Shown piece after piece: positions 10,323 to 20,622 of a stretch of 64,000 bases of DNA. The stretch spans positions 53,089,501 through 53,153,500 of the forward strand of contig NC_091082.1 in NCBI RefSeq assembly GCF_032405125.1, given 5' to 3'. Under the pieces are notes generated by a model, which saw only the letters and a list, made by a program, of their open reading frames with translations, did no database searches and was not told where the DNA came from. Source of the stretch: Capricornis sumatraensis (lineage: Eukaryota > Chordata > Mammalia > Artiodactyla > Bovidae). Each line of letters opens with the position of its first letter. The first letter of the stretch is position 1. A program made the position numbers and the translations under genes.

Positions 10323-11179
10323 TGTTTTGCCCACCCAGTGCTACTGAGAACTGGGAACCCCTGAGCAATAACAGAGGGGCTCCAAGAAGGCAGTTGGAGC
10401 ACAGCCAAGCCCAGAGGTGGCTGGTGGGGCTTCCAGATGGCCTCTGGGGCCAGGCAGGCCTCTGGAAAGGCCCCAGGTTGCTGGGCAATGCAGGGCTCCC
10501 TGGCTGGCTAGGGCTCCAAGAGGAGCCCTGAGTGGGGACAGCTGGGGGAAGGGCTGAGAACACAGCTTAGAGCTCCTGCCTTTATCCCTCACCCTGGATG
10601 GAACAACCTTGCCACCTGCTAGCTGGGAAGCGGCTGGCATGCCTATCCCCTCCCAGGCTGCCAAGGAATGGGGCAGGGCAGAATGCCATGGCGCTTAGAG
10701 GTGAGGGTCCACTCCAAGGGAACTGGCTCCATCTGGCTTCCTGAGGGTGGAGGGTCTGGGCCACTGTGGTTCTGGGCAGCCAAGGATCACTGAGCAAGTT
10801 TCCTGCCAGGCTGGCAGGACTGAGGCACCGGGCTCATCTGTCCTGTCATTGTTCCCACTTAAGGTTGACCTAGAAGGAGCCGACCCCACCTGCCCAACCC
10901 CGCTCGCATTATGGCAGTGTGGGAGCCAAAGCGGGTGCTCTCTCAGACCAGCTGCACTGCAATAGACCCTGGAGTTTGCAGGATGAGACCTGCTGACTTT
11001 TAGATCATGTTCACTTGAGTTCTAAAAACTCCAACCCTCAGACAGATGGAACCCAGGGCAGCCATCCTCAGGCCTTGAGTTAAGCTGAGCCAGGCCTTTC
11101 TCAGCTTAGGCCTTATAAGAGGCACCCTGGCTGTACTGAAGGACTCATTACAGAACTGAGAACTTATTTCCAGAGGAAG

Positions 11180-11590
11180 TTAGGATGTCAGTACTTAGAA
11201 AAGACTTCACTTCCCAGACTCCCTTGCCAACGAGGGGGTGACTACCACTGAATTCTAGCCAATGACATCTGAGTGGAAGCGCTGTATGCCACTTCTGGCT
11301 CCTGTCTTTAAAGTTAAGAAAGTTGCTCCCCTTCTTCTTTTCCCACTGGTTGGAATGCAGTTATGATGGCAGGAGCTGGAGCAGCCATCCTGGAGCCACA
11401 AAAAAGATGGCAATACCCTAGGACTGGCAGAGCGACCAGCTGGAAAGAGCCAGCATAGCTGATCCGATTCCTGTCCCTGTGAGGCTGCCCTATCAATCCT
11501 GAATTGCTCTGTGAAAAAGAAATAAAATTTAAGCCACTGTTCCCTTTATCTTCGTCACAGAAGCAGGACCCATATTCTAAATACTGCTGA
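11180..11590 (+). mobile_element. Ancient LTR-like repeat (MaLR-like)
   Basis: Begins near ACTTCCCAGACTCCCTTGCC and contains TTCTAGCCAATGACATCTGA. It ends with GAAATAAAATTTAAGCCACT, a polyadenylation-like signal placed as in MaLR LTRs. Two other blocks at 29.3 and 40.5 kb share this plan. The family name is my best guess. Confidence 0.4.
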
Positions 11591-12884
11591 AGGGATTGCA
11601 AAAGACAGAAAGCATCCTTGGAAACATGCTGGGAATTCCTATCAGATATCTGAATATTTTCTCTCTCTTTCTCTTTTTTTTTTTAAATCTGGAGGAGGCA
11701 TCTTTCAGTTTGCGGACTGAAAGAAAGTCCCCATGTGACAAAAGGTCACCACTGCAAGAGTCAAGGTGGGGTTCTTGGAGTCAGTCTGGCACAGAAGCTG
11801 GTGTCTGTGAGATCCTCCCACCCATCTTCAACAGGTGAGGCAGAGGCTGAGGAGCAGTTTCACTTCACCCCCGATAAGCACAACATTTTGATTAAACCAC
11901 TGACAGCTCTGCTTTAGGGCAGGGAAATTTGGAAATATCAGGAAATCAAACTGTGAAGTCTTTGAAGGAATGTGATTTATGTTGAAAATGTGATGAAGCT
12001 AATGTGTTTGGCTCCGGCGTTGGGTGGCACGCCTGATTCTGGAACCAAATCTGATGCCTTCCTGGCTTGCAGCACACACCTCTGCTTTCCCTGAACATGG
12101 GGAGCTGGTGCCCTGTGTGCGTGTTCCAAGCCCGATCGGCATCTAAAGCTTTTATTGGAGCCATATTTCCTGGGCCGTGTTTCCACGCTGTGCACGTGTG
12201 ACCAGAACCACACACACATGCTCACGCACACACACACACCCCCCCCAAGTGACTGCACTGTGTTGCTCCTGCCCCTGGACACCACAGAGCCAAGTGTGAT
12301 TAGACTGATGGGGAGTTTGTTGTACTTTTACATAATTCCCATGAGGTACTGCAGGCTTTTGGAAAGGCGCTCACAGTTCCCTCCTGTTAGGTATCAGGGT
12401 TGGACCGAGGTCTGGCTTCCAGCGCCTGGAGTTCATGGCTTAATGCCCTCCCCTGCTGTGGGGACATGCACTCCTATCGGGCTCCTGTGGGTGAGGGTGA
12501 CTTTTCCGGGGAAGGGCCCCTTTTGAGGACGGGGGATGTTGTGAGGAGGTGGGGACAATGAGGAGGGAAGGAAGCAGCTCAAACAAGAGGATGCGGGAAG
12601 GAACTGGGGTGATGGAGTGACTTACAGGCAAGGGCCCCCTGGGTGTGTGTGTGAGATATGCTGGGAGGGCCCAGGCCGGAGCCTCTGACCATGGTGACCA
12701 CCTTAAAAGGTGTCTCTTTCCTCGGGAACATCCCCTTGGCTAATCGCTGGCTAACTCAGTCTCTGGAACCTCCCAGGACATGGGATGAAATAGTGGCCTC
12801 AGCGCCTTGGACCTGGGTCTGCAGAAACCCAGGAGCCAAGCCCAGCCCCACGGCGCTGGCTGGATGATGCTGGACTTGGTGGAG
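11591..12884. other. Unique intron sequence with a CA/C tract
   Basis: AT-richer single-copy DNA at 11930-12180 and 12290-12390 could be conserved. The remainder is ordinary. A short T-rich tract lies at 11660-11690. Confidence 0.4.
12207..12247. repeat. (CA)n microsatellite followed by a C run
   Basis: Interrupted ACACACACA with CATGCTCACG, then CACACACACACC and eight or more C residues. Likely length-polymorphic. Confidence 0.85.
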
Positions 12885-13020
12885 AGAACGCTGGACTCTT
12901 TCTCTCACTTTACAGAAAGGGAGCTGGGGCGCAGTGAGGGTAGGTGATGGGCCTGAGGCCACACAGCGGAGCAGTCACGGAACCAGACAGCGCACCCCGC
13001 TCCTGAACGCCCAGCTCTCA
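12885..13020 (-). repeat. MIR SINE fragment
   Basis: ACTTTACAGAAAGGGAGCTG, then GGGCCTGAGGCCACACAGC and CGGAACCAGACAG follow the antisense MIR order. Confidence 0.75.
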
Positions 13021-14058
13021 CTCAGCTAGCCTGACGGGGTGGCACCAGTGCCCAAGGCTATCCGAGTCCTTGCTGCTGCCCAGCCAAGCCTCTGCTAAGA
13101 GGAAGTGTGGGCAGCCCTGGGGAGGAAACCCAAGGCCAAGGGCAAGCCCTACACATTTAGACACCACTGAATGGAAGGGGTGGGTGGGCAGGGCTCAGAG
13201 CGGGACCCCTGGCACCATTACCTCATTCTCCACTCTGCCCAGCCTGGCCGTGGAGGGTGCCACCGGGCAGCTCTGGCTGCCAGGGCCTGGCCACTGGGGT
13301 CTTTGTCAGGTACTCAGTGGGCAGTAGATCAAGCTGGGTCCAGTCACACTCATTCAGCGCCCTACAGATATTTAGAGAGAGCCTTGCATGTGGTGGGGGC
13401 GCCCGAGGAACAGCAGACAGGAAGTACCCATGAGCTGGACTTGTAATGAGCTGGGACGTCTCCCAAGTTTCCAGGTGCTCTGCAGAGCTTTGCAGAGGCT
13501 CGCGTGGCCCCTTCCAGTTAACTGTGGAAGGCTGGCTTCAGTCTAGTGTCTCCCTGAGAGGTGTCAGGAGGCCCGGGGTGCTGGGGCTGTGAGGTCCAGC
13601 CTGGGTGGTCTGGGATGGTCAATGGAAGAGGCACTGTTTAAGCTGAGGTGGAAGGATGAGGTGGGTGAGCAGGTGAGGGTGGAGGAGAGCCAGGCAGAGG
13701 AGGGTCGAGAGACCACAGTTCCCGTGGAGGGACCCCCCTGGCCAGCAGCCCGGGAGGGCGGGAGCAGCAGCGTGGGGCCTGAGAGTGGAGGAGCTTCATG
13801 CACACCCAGGAGCCTGTGCTCCGTCCCGAGGGCACCAGATGGCTTCAGCTCAGGAGGGTTCTACTGGACATAAACTGAGCCTGGAAGACCCAGGGCTTCC
13901 TGGCTTTAGTTCCTGGTGGCAGCAGCAAGGGAAGGCTAGCCAGACCCTTACCTGGGGCATGTGGTCCAGGAGGAGAGCATGGGGGGACCTCAGTCTTTGG
14001 GCAGAGCCCCTGAGGGGGCTGGCCCATTGGCCTACTGGCATCTACTTCCCTACACAGA
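13021..14058. other. Unique intron sequence
   Basis: G+C-rich, mostly single-copy. A degenerate stretch at 13345-13410 (ATTCAGCGCCCTACAGATAT) may be a worn L2 or MIR piece. Nothing else recognised. Confidence 0.4.
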
Positions 14059-14256
14059 GGCTTCCCTGGTGGCTCAGATGGTAAAGAATCCACCTGCAAT
14101 GCAGAAGACCAGGGGTTGACCCCTGGGTTGGGAAGATCCCCTGGAGAATACCCACTCCAGTATTCCTGCCTGGAGAATTCCATGGACAGAGGAGCCTGGT
14201 GGGCTACAGTCCATGGAGTCATAAAGAGTCAGACATGACTGAGAGACTAACACTTT
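14059..14256 (+). mobile_element. Bov-tA SINE
   Basis: GGCTTCCCTGGTGGCTCAG through GGTGGGCTACAGTCCATGG to ACATGACTGAGAGACTAACA. The copy lacks about ten bases in the AAGGAAATGGCAA segment and is otherwise near full length. Confidence 0.95.
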
Positions 14257-15217
14257 CACATTTTCCCTGCACAGAACACTGTCCTTCCTGACTCTATCCT
14301 CAACCTGTGGCTGGTGGGGGCAGGGGCCATCCTCATCTGGATTCTGAGGGCCTCTTTGGGTGAGCTGGTCACTGCAGGTGCCACCTGGCTGTGAATCAGA
14401 CACTCAGTGATCCGATACTATCCCCAGGAAAGGACATTTCACCGGTGCTCTCTACATGGTTCTTCCCCGCAGCTCCACTTCCAAGGGGGCACAGGTTCTC
14501 AGGGCCCCCTTGACCAGCTCAGTTAGGTCCCATATCATGACTGGTCTTTGTCCTGAGCCTCGTGAGATCAGTGTTCCAGAACCCAGGGCCCCGTGCGCTG
14601 GACGGCTTTCCTCGGGTGTGTCCTCCCTGAGCCCTGCCATGCATGCACCCCGCTGGGGGAAACGAGATGCCGGCCGCGTCCGGCTATCTGGACGCATGTG
14701 GTGTTTTGTATTCAGTGATCTGCACCTGACAGATGCTCCCGAAAGCATCACTCCGCTGACAAAATGAAATCCAGCTCAGTTCCCACCGTCTGTGTGTCAC
14801 CGTGTCTGGAAGCAGGGTAGGCCCCGTGCCCAGGAGCAGATGGGCCGAAGCCAGAAGGCAGCCAGCCCATCCTCAGCCCATGGGCCTCTCCCTCCCCGGA
14901 CTGCCACCATGATCCTGTCTGCAGCCTGCAAGACAGCAGTCAGGGGCACTCCCAGCTCTGCTCCTCGCTATGGGTTTTGGGCTCTGGAACCCCGTTTCTC
15001 ATCTGTAATGCAGGCTGACATCCTGGTTCTGGCTGTGGCTTAGGGAGGCCCCCCTCAAGGACTGTGGGCTGGGCAGGGTCCTTGTAAATGCTGAGTTCAT
15101 CATCATCCGAGCAGAATGGGGCCCCCACACCTGGGTCTCCACTCCACAGAGGACCTCTGGCCCCGTCTGGGTGATGCTGGCCGGGCCCCAGTGCACCCTG
15201 GCCGGCTGGCCACGCCT
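14257..15217. other. Unique intron sequence flanking the CAMTA1 exon
   Basis: Single-copy G+C-rich DNA immediately downstream of the exon in the transcript. No repeat or second exon recognised. Confidence 0.45.
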
Positions 15218-15223
15218 ACTCAC
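15218..15223 (-). other. CAMTA1: Splice donor of the CAMTA1 exon
   Basis: Minus-strand GTGAGT at 15223-15218 follows the exon end ATGT. An overlapping GT two bases earlier would give a weaker donor and break the Met-Phe junction known for this protein, so 15224 is the preferred exon end. Confidence 0.85.
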
Positions 15224-15377
15224 ACATGGGCTTCAGCTGCCCAATGAGCTCCTCCTTTGTCCATTTCGCCCACTCCTTCTTGTCGGTGTTGATGGAGCAG
15301 AGGATGGGGCCGCAGGGCTTGCCGCAGTCCTCGATGGCCGGCACGTTCAGGTAGTGCACCAGGACGATGTCGGGGTT
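15224..15377 (-). CDS. CAMTA1: CAMTA1 internal exon, C-terminal part of the CG-1 DNA-binding domain
   Basis: Read on the minus strand, 154 nt encode 51 residues beginning NPDIVLVHYLNVPAIEDCG and ending EELIGQLKPM, plus one base that starts the next codon. I recognise this as CAMTA1, a nuclear calmodulin-responsive transcription factor (CG-1, TIG, ankyrin repeats, IQ motifs). The segment is the second half of the N-terminal CG-1 domain that binds DNA. The paralogue CAMTA2 differs here, as I recall it, at several positions; the INTDKKEWAKWTKEELIG stretch fits CAMTA1. The exon enters in phase 0 straight after an AG and leaves in phase 1: ATG T then the donor, so the next exon should supply two bases to complete the following Phe. 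The reading frame has no stop or indel. G+C is higher than in the surrounding intron. The ATG-initiated reading frames overlapping it run into intron and are not real starts. The next and previous exons are outside the window or were not recognisable by eye. Confidence 0.96.
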
Positions 15378-15395
15378 CTGGGGGAGAGCACAGAC
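15378..15395 (-). other. CAMTA1: Splice acceptor of the CAMTA1 exon
   Basis: On the minus strand a pyrimidine-rich run ending in CTCCCCCAG directly precedes the first codon AAC (Asn). The AG is at 15379-15378. The preceding Gln of the protein must be encoded by the upstream exon. Confidence 0.9.
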
Positions 15396-15730
15396 ACTTG
15401 GCAGCATAAGGGTGGCTGGGAGCCTGCCCACGGTCACCCCACCCACGGTCACCCCAGCAGGCCTGGACAGGCTGTGGATCCCCCTGCTGGGCTTTCTCAA
15501 CCTGGGCACCACTCACCATTAAACCAGCTCATTCCCTGTTGTGGGGGCCGCCCTGTGAAATGCAGGATGCCCACCAGTAGCGCCTCTGGCGATCACCTGC
15601 CAGAGGCCATTAAGCACTGCCTCCTTCCTCAAATCTCCAGATTTTGCCCATTGCCCCTTGGGGCACCAAAATTGCCCTGAGTTGAGGCCGACTGATCCAC
15701 ATGTGAGCAGCTTCATGCATAACTAAAGAC
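15396..15730. other. Unique intron sequence upstream of the CAMTA1 exon
   Basis: Includes a short local repeat of CACGGTCACCCCACC at 15430-15453. This region should contain the branch point, within about 15-45 bases of the exon on the minus strand. I did not identify one with confidence. Confidence 0.4.
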
Positions 15731-15943
15731 TACACATGCTCAGTGGCTCAGTTGTGTGTGACTCTTCAGGACCCCATGGACTGTAGTCTTCCAGGCTCCT
15801 CTGTCCATGGAATTTTTCAGGCAAGAATACTGGAGTGGGTTGCCATTTCCTCCTGCAGAGAACCTTCCCCAACCTAGGGATGGAATCCCCATCTTGTGCA
15901 TTGGCAGGTGGATTTTTTTTTTACCATTCTGTCACCTGGGAAG
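15731..15943 (-). mobile_element. Bov-tA SINE
   Basis: Antisense, with ACCCCATGGACTGTAGTC, AGGCAAGAATACTGGAGTGG and a T-rich interruption near 15912 before CCATTCTGTCACCTGGGAAG. It is the repeat nearest the exon. Confidence 0.94.
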
Positions 15944-16152
15944 ATGTAATTAAGGACCACATATGAGGTAAATGTATCTCCAGCCCCACATCCAGCACCT
16001 GTGCCCACAGCTGCCCAGCAGCACCGGCCCCTGATCTGTGCTCTACATGCACTTCCCCATTGCAACTCTCTGGACTCCCCCAACATGGGCATCACCACCT
16101 CCCCCCTCCTATGGGAGAAATGGAGTTCCTGGAACTTAACACACAAGCATCA

Positions 16153-16264
16153 TTTTTTTTCGGCCCTCCTGTGTGGCACATGGAACTTGCCCCACTAGGG
16201 ATCGAATCGGTGCCCCCTGCAGTGGAAGCATGGTATCTTAACCCCTGGACCACTGAGGAAGTCC
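16153..16264 (-). mobile_element. CHR-2-like tRNA-Glu SINE fragment
   Basis: TTTTTTTTCGGCCCTCC, then GATCGAATCGGTGCCCCCTG and CTGGACCACTGAGGAAGTCC. This is the antisense tRNA-related head of CHR-2. Confidence 0.85.
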
Positions 16265-16766
16265 AAGGCACCCACTTCTAAGAGTTGGATACCCTTCTGC
16301 CCCTCAGCCTGTGGTCTCCCTGCTCAAGCATCACCCAGGAGATAGCTGTCATGCAGAGTCTTTGAAAACTCCTCCTCGGAAATCTCTGGATCTTATAAGT
16401 GGAAAGAACTCTCTCCGTGAAGATGCTGAAGACATAGTTTTGTCCTCAAATGGTTTTATTGAGATGGGTCAGCCTCTTCCCATCAGTTCCAACTCAAAGT
16501 GCCCTCCATTGCTCTCTGCCCATCACCAGCTCTGGTAGCCACTTGCCAAGGGGCCTTTTGTGGGGAAGCAGATACATTGCAAAGACCACAGGCCCCTCTG
16601 TGGCTTTCAGTGGACCACCCCCCCACCCCCACCCTGCCCCATCCCAGAAGGCCAAGCTGCTCATTGGGCCACATTGGGCCTGATAAGGTTGTTAAGAAAA
16701 AGCAGCCATGTCACTGAATAAACCCAGAAAGGCCTTCTACCCCAGTAAGAAAGTATTTCTTTGCTT
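16265..16766. other. Unique intron sequence
   Basis: Single-copy DNA between two CHR-2 fragments. Nothing recognised. Confidence 0.4.
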
Positions 16767-16887
16767 TCCTTTCTTTTTTCGGCCATGCTGTGTGGCACGC
16801 AGGATCTTAGTTCCCCAACCGGTGATAGAACCTAAGTCCCCTGCAGTGGACATGTGGAGTCTACCACTGGACCATCAGGGAAGTCCC
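16767..16887 (-). mobile_element. CHR-2-like tRNA-Glu SINE fragment
   Basis: TTTTTTCGGCCATGCTGTG through CCCCTGCAGTGGACATGTG to GGACCATCAGGGAAGTCCC. Same part of the element, and the same orientation, as the copy at 16.2 kb. Confidence 0.87.
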
Positions 16888-16950
16888 AGAAAGTATTTTT
16901 TGACGCATCAAGAAACATATGATAATATATCAAGTACAGCAGGAAATCAT

Positions 16951-17012
16951 AGAAAAGCCACTTGGAAAAAAAATAAAAAAAAAAAAAAAAAAGAAAAGAA
17001 AAGCCACTTGGA
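16951..17012 (+). mobile_element. Poly(A)-only retrotransposition scar
   Basis: A 16-bp direct repeat AGAAAAGCCACTTGGA at 16951-16966 and 16997-17012 encloses about 30 bases that are nearly pure A. This is the footprint of target-primed reverse transcription that copied only a poly(A) tail, or a tail with almost no body. Confidence 0.75.
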
Positions 17013-17199
17013 AGACCCCATCCTCTGCTAGTTCCCAGATCCATCTCTTTGACTTTTCCCTTCTAATACCCAACAAGAGGAGTCCTGGGTGGGTGGGTGT
17101 AAGGATCCCCATCATGGAGTGGCTTGAGTCTGCCATCACCTTTTCGGATCTGATCAGAGCAAGAGTAATACAGCACTCTGTGACTCAATCAATGCGTTA

Positions 17200-17394
17200 A
17201 TAAATAAAGACTCAAGATGACACCACGACCAGTGCAGGAAGGTACACTGGCATCATTTTAAAAGATTGTCAATAAGGGTTGAAACGCAGAGGTTTTTTCT
17301 GGCCAACGCTCAGTTAACCAGGAAATTAAATCAACATGAACAGGAGCTTCTCGTTAATGGCGGCGTTTCTAGATTGCAGTAATCATGCTTCTTA
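17200..17394. other. AT-rich unique block, candidate conserved non-coding element
   Basis: Repeat-free, with homeodomain-type TTAAT cores, GGAAATTAAATCAACATG and TTAATGGCGGCGTTTCTAG. Its composition differs from the G+C-rich intron around it. Conservation is inferred, not measured. Confidence 0.3.
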
Positions 17395-17636
17395 ATAATA
17401 ATGATAATCCCTGACATCGGCACCACACTTTCTTCTTCTCAAAGCACTTTCCATCCATTATCTCATTTGGTGGCTGTGCAAGCTGGGAAGGCGGGCTGGG
17501 CAGGGCAGTGCACCCCTGTCTACAGTGAGGACCCTGAAGCCCAGCGAAGTTGTGTGCCTGAAACTGTGTGCCTAGCAACAGACAGAAGGCAGGGCTGGAA
17601 GTCAGGGTTCTGACTCTGCTTTCAAGTCCTGCTGAG
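17395..17636 (-). repeat. MIR SINE
   Basis: AATAATAATGATAATCCCTG, then AAAGCACTTTCCATCCATTA and TCTCATTTGGTGG, and AGAAGGCAGGGCTGGAAGTC at the far end. One of the longer MIR copies in the window. Confidence 0.8.
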
Positions 17637-18284
17637 ATTTGGTGGCCTCTCTTTGCCCGGCCTAACTGCTTTCCCATTTCCTGTTTTGCTTCATCCTTGC
17701 AATATGCCCACGAGGCAGGTGGGCTGGCTAGACCTGCCATGCTCGTGGCCTGGATGGGGTAGTCCAGGAGGTGAGCGGCCATACCCCCGCGTTCCAGCCC
17801 TGTGTCCTTCCTACCAACCAGCACGCTGGCCTCCCCAGGCTGGGAGCTCCTGCCTGAGCCTGTGCCTGGCCAGACAGCAGCACCAGCTGCTGAGCAAAAC
17901 AGAGTAAAGATCAAAGGGACACAGGGACCCCAGGGCTTCCTCTGATCCCAGCCCCAGGAGCAGGAGCCCGGCCCTGCAGGGAGGAAGCCAGAATGCCAGA
18001 TGTCTGAGAGATGAAAGACCCACAACTTCCTGCCCCACTGCCCCACTGAGCACAGCCTGGGTGCTTGAAAAAGCTGTGGGAGGGCATGGCGGTGGGTGGG
18101 CGGGCAGGTGGGGACCTGGGGAGCAAAGGGCAACCCTCACCTTGCATTGAAACTCCCAGAACTTGAGTTCCTGCCCTGTGGCACTTGGACTCTCCTAATT
18201 CAGGAAGCCCCATCCCTTCCTTCTGGGTCCAAATCCATTTCTGCATAACCAGCTTCCACCTACCCTATGAAGACAGGCACAAGG
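17637..18284. other. Unique intron sequence
   Basis: G+C-rich single-copy DNA. A long minus-strand open frame spans it and the MIR but shows no family features. Confidence 0.4.
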
Positions 18285-18412
18285 CTTGCCTCCTCCTCCA
18301 GGAAGCCCTTCTGGACACCTCACCCTCTGTACTTCCACCACAGCAAGGTGGAGATTGGGTTTGTGTCTTAATAGTCTGTGCACCTCTTTATCTGCTCAAC
18401 AACAGGGACAAT
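18285..18412 (+). repeat. L2 LINE 3' fragment
   Basis: CTCCTCCTCCAGGAAGCCCTTCTGGACACC, split here as CTCCTCCTCCAGGAAGC and CCTTCTGGACACC, then CTCTGTACTTCCACCA and AACAGGGACAATGCCTGGG. The order fits the L2 3' end. Confidence 0.65.
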
Positions 18413-18663
18413 GCCTGGGAGCTATCACTGTGTTGGGCAACGCCTGCTGCTCATTTCACTTTTGCAGAATTGCATGAGGCTAACTGGATATTCTGTTCTT
18501 ACTCTTCCCAGACTTGTGTTCCAGTGACACCTGGCTTTACTTTTCAGTGTCTTCGAAGGGCAGGGCAGCTTCTCTGAGCATGGGGTGTTCATAGAAAGCT
18601 AAAGGCAAGGCTGGTTCTTAACCTTTTCTGGGTCTAAGGCCTCCGAGAATCTAATGAAGGCTG

Positions 18664-18845
18664 GGGCTTCCCAGGTGGCTCAGGGATAAAGAATCTGCCT
18701 GCCAGTGCAGGATACGCAGGGCCCCTGGAGAAGGGACTGGCAACCCACTCCAGTATTCTTGCCTGGAGAATCCCATGGACGGAGGACCCTGGTGGGCTAC
18801 AGTCCAGGGATCACAAAGAGTCGGACACGACTGAACAAGTGAGCA
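18664..18845 (+). mobile_element. Bov-tA SINE
   Basis: GGCTTCCCAGGTGGCTCAG to GTCGGACACGACTGAAC. A deletion removes the GGTTGGGAAGATC segment near 18722. Confidence 0.93.
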
Positions 18846-19811
18846 TGCACACACGTGCTTCTCTACTCCCAGCCCCGAAGAATGCCCAAGGTACATCAAC
18901 ACTGCATTTCAGGAGTTCACACATCCAGTGGTCTGTGGATGCTCTGCCTGCTGCCAGTGACGTAGGGACTCAAGATCCACCACAGCCCCTTTCAATACAC
19001 CCAACACGTACATCTCCTTCCCAGGTGCCTCCATTCTAGGCCTTCCTTATGCTTCTCGGCGGCCTTGATAGCCTCAGTCCCTGAGAGCTGCAAGGAGGCT
19101 GGGTTTGGGATTAGGAAAAGGAGAAGCGGGCTGCATCATGGTTTATATCTTTAACACAAATTCCATCCCAGGGCCTGGAGTTCCCGCAGCTGAAACTCCT
19201 GAGTTGAATTTTAAGTAATGACTTCCTGGCTTGAGGCCGGTTTTAAGACACAGAGTGATTGAGGTATTTTTGGAAATTGGGGGCACACATCACTTCTTGG
19301 CAACGTTGTGATTTTATTCATTAGTTGTACATTTTATTGGGTGTTTCTGGCAGAAAAATATATTAGGCGTAGAGCTCCAATGCTTCAGTTTCATGGGGGA
19401 GCTCATAACAGTGTCAGATCCTGAATGAGTAGGGAGCTGCCAGCCAGCTGGGGCAGGCTGGCTCCAGGGCACACGACCGAGGATGCACTCCACCAGACCC
19501 ACCCAGACTCTCGGTCCTAGACCATTGTGAAGCCAGCCTGCCTTCATCTCCCTGTCCCCACCTCAAGCAGACATCCTCTAAGGGTTCCCCAGGATTTACC
19601 ACCCAGGTCAGACCTTGCAGGTCTGAGTTCTCAGCCAGAGGCTCTGCTCTGGGATACAGAATTTCCATGAAGATGCTACAGGCCGACCCTGCAAGGTGAG
19701 AGTGGCCTTTGAAATGACCTCCCTGAATGTCCAGGAGGCTTGTCTGCTGTTAAAGGCCTGGGGGAGGCCTGATGGAGTGGCTGTGGAAGGGAAGCCGAGG
19801 TTAAGAGAAAG
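18846..19811. other. Unique intron sequence
   Basis: Single-copy. 19180-19390 is AT-richer (TTATTCATTAGTTGTACATT) and might be conserved. The rest is ordinary. Confidence 0.4.
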
Positions 19812-20303
19812 TCTCAGAGAAATTTCACAGTATGGATGTTCCTTAAAAAAACTAAAAATAGACCCACTATATGATCCTGCAATCCCACTCCTGGGCATAT
19901 ACCCAGAGAAAACTAGAACTTGAAGATACATGCGTCTCAATGTTCATAGCAGCACTATTCATAATAGTTAAGACATGGAAGTAACATTAGTGTCCGTCCA
20001 CAGAGGTACATATACGCAGTGGGATATTACTCAGCCATAGAAAAGAATGAAATAATGCCATTTGTGGCAACATGATTGGACCTAGAGATTGTCATACTGA
20101 ATGAAATAAGTCAGACAGAGAAAGACAAATATATGATATCACTTATATGTGGAATCTAAAAAAATGAGGCTATGAATGAACTTACCCAAAACAAAACCAG
20201 AGGTACAGATGTAGAAAACAAACTTATGGTTACCAGGGAGTCAGAAGGGGGAGAGATAAACTGGGAGATTGGGACTGACATATACACACCACTGTGCAGA
20301 TGG

Positions 20304-20540
20304 TTGGCCACCTGATGTGAAGAGCCAGCTCGCTGGGAAAGACCCTGATGCTGGAAAAGACTGAAGGCAGGAGGAGGAGGGGACGGCAGAGGATGAGATG
20401 GTTGGATGGCACCCGTGACTCGACAGACATGAGTTTGAGCAAGCTCCGGAGATGGTGAAGGGCAGGCAGACATGGTGGCTGCAGTCCATGGGGTCACAGA
20501 GCCAGATATGACTTAGTGACTGAACGATGACAACAAATGT
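20304..20540 (+). mobile_element. BovB LINE 3' fragment nested in L1
   Basis: CCACCTGATGTGAAGAGCC, GACCCTGATGCTGGAAAAG and GACATGAGTTTGAGCAAG, ending with CTTAGTGACTGAACGATGAC. It interrupts the L1 3' UTR. Confidence 0.9.
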
Positions 20541-20551
20541 AGATAAGTAAT

Positions 20552-20622
20552 AAGCCTGGCGCGCTATAGTCCACGGTCTCACAAAAAGCTGGACATGACT
20601 GAGCGGCTAACACACGCATACA
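20552..20622 (+). mobile_element. Bov SINE tail fragment nested in L1
   Basis: GCCTGGCGCGCTATAGTCCA then CTGGACATGACTGAGCGGC and TAACAC. Only the last third of a Bov-tA-type element is present. Confidence 0.8.

Larger units (their letters stand above)
9346..11179. other. Unique intron sequence with small G/T tracts
   Basis: Single-copy, G+C-rich. The only notable pieces are a GTG tract and a GT-rich patch listed separately. I see no exon-like segment. Confidence 0.45.
1..15217 (-). other. CAMTA1: CAMTA1 intron downstream of the CG-1 exon (partial)
   Basis: The next coding exon should begin by completing a Phe codon and continue with the His-Gly-Ile-Lys-Trp segment. I did not see it down to position 1, so the window most likely ends inside this intron. 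Confidence 0.75.

Noticed and set aside
17369..18133. 254-codon minus-strand open frame
   Set aside because: Runs through a MIR and G+C-rich unique DNA with no recognisable domain; length is plausible by chance in this composition.
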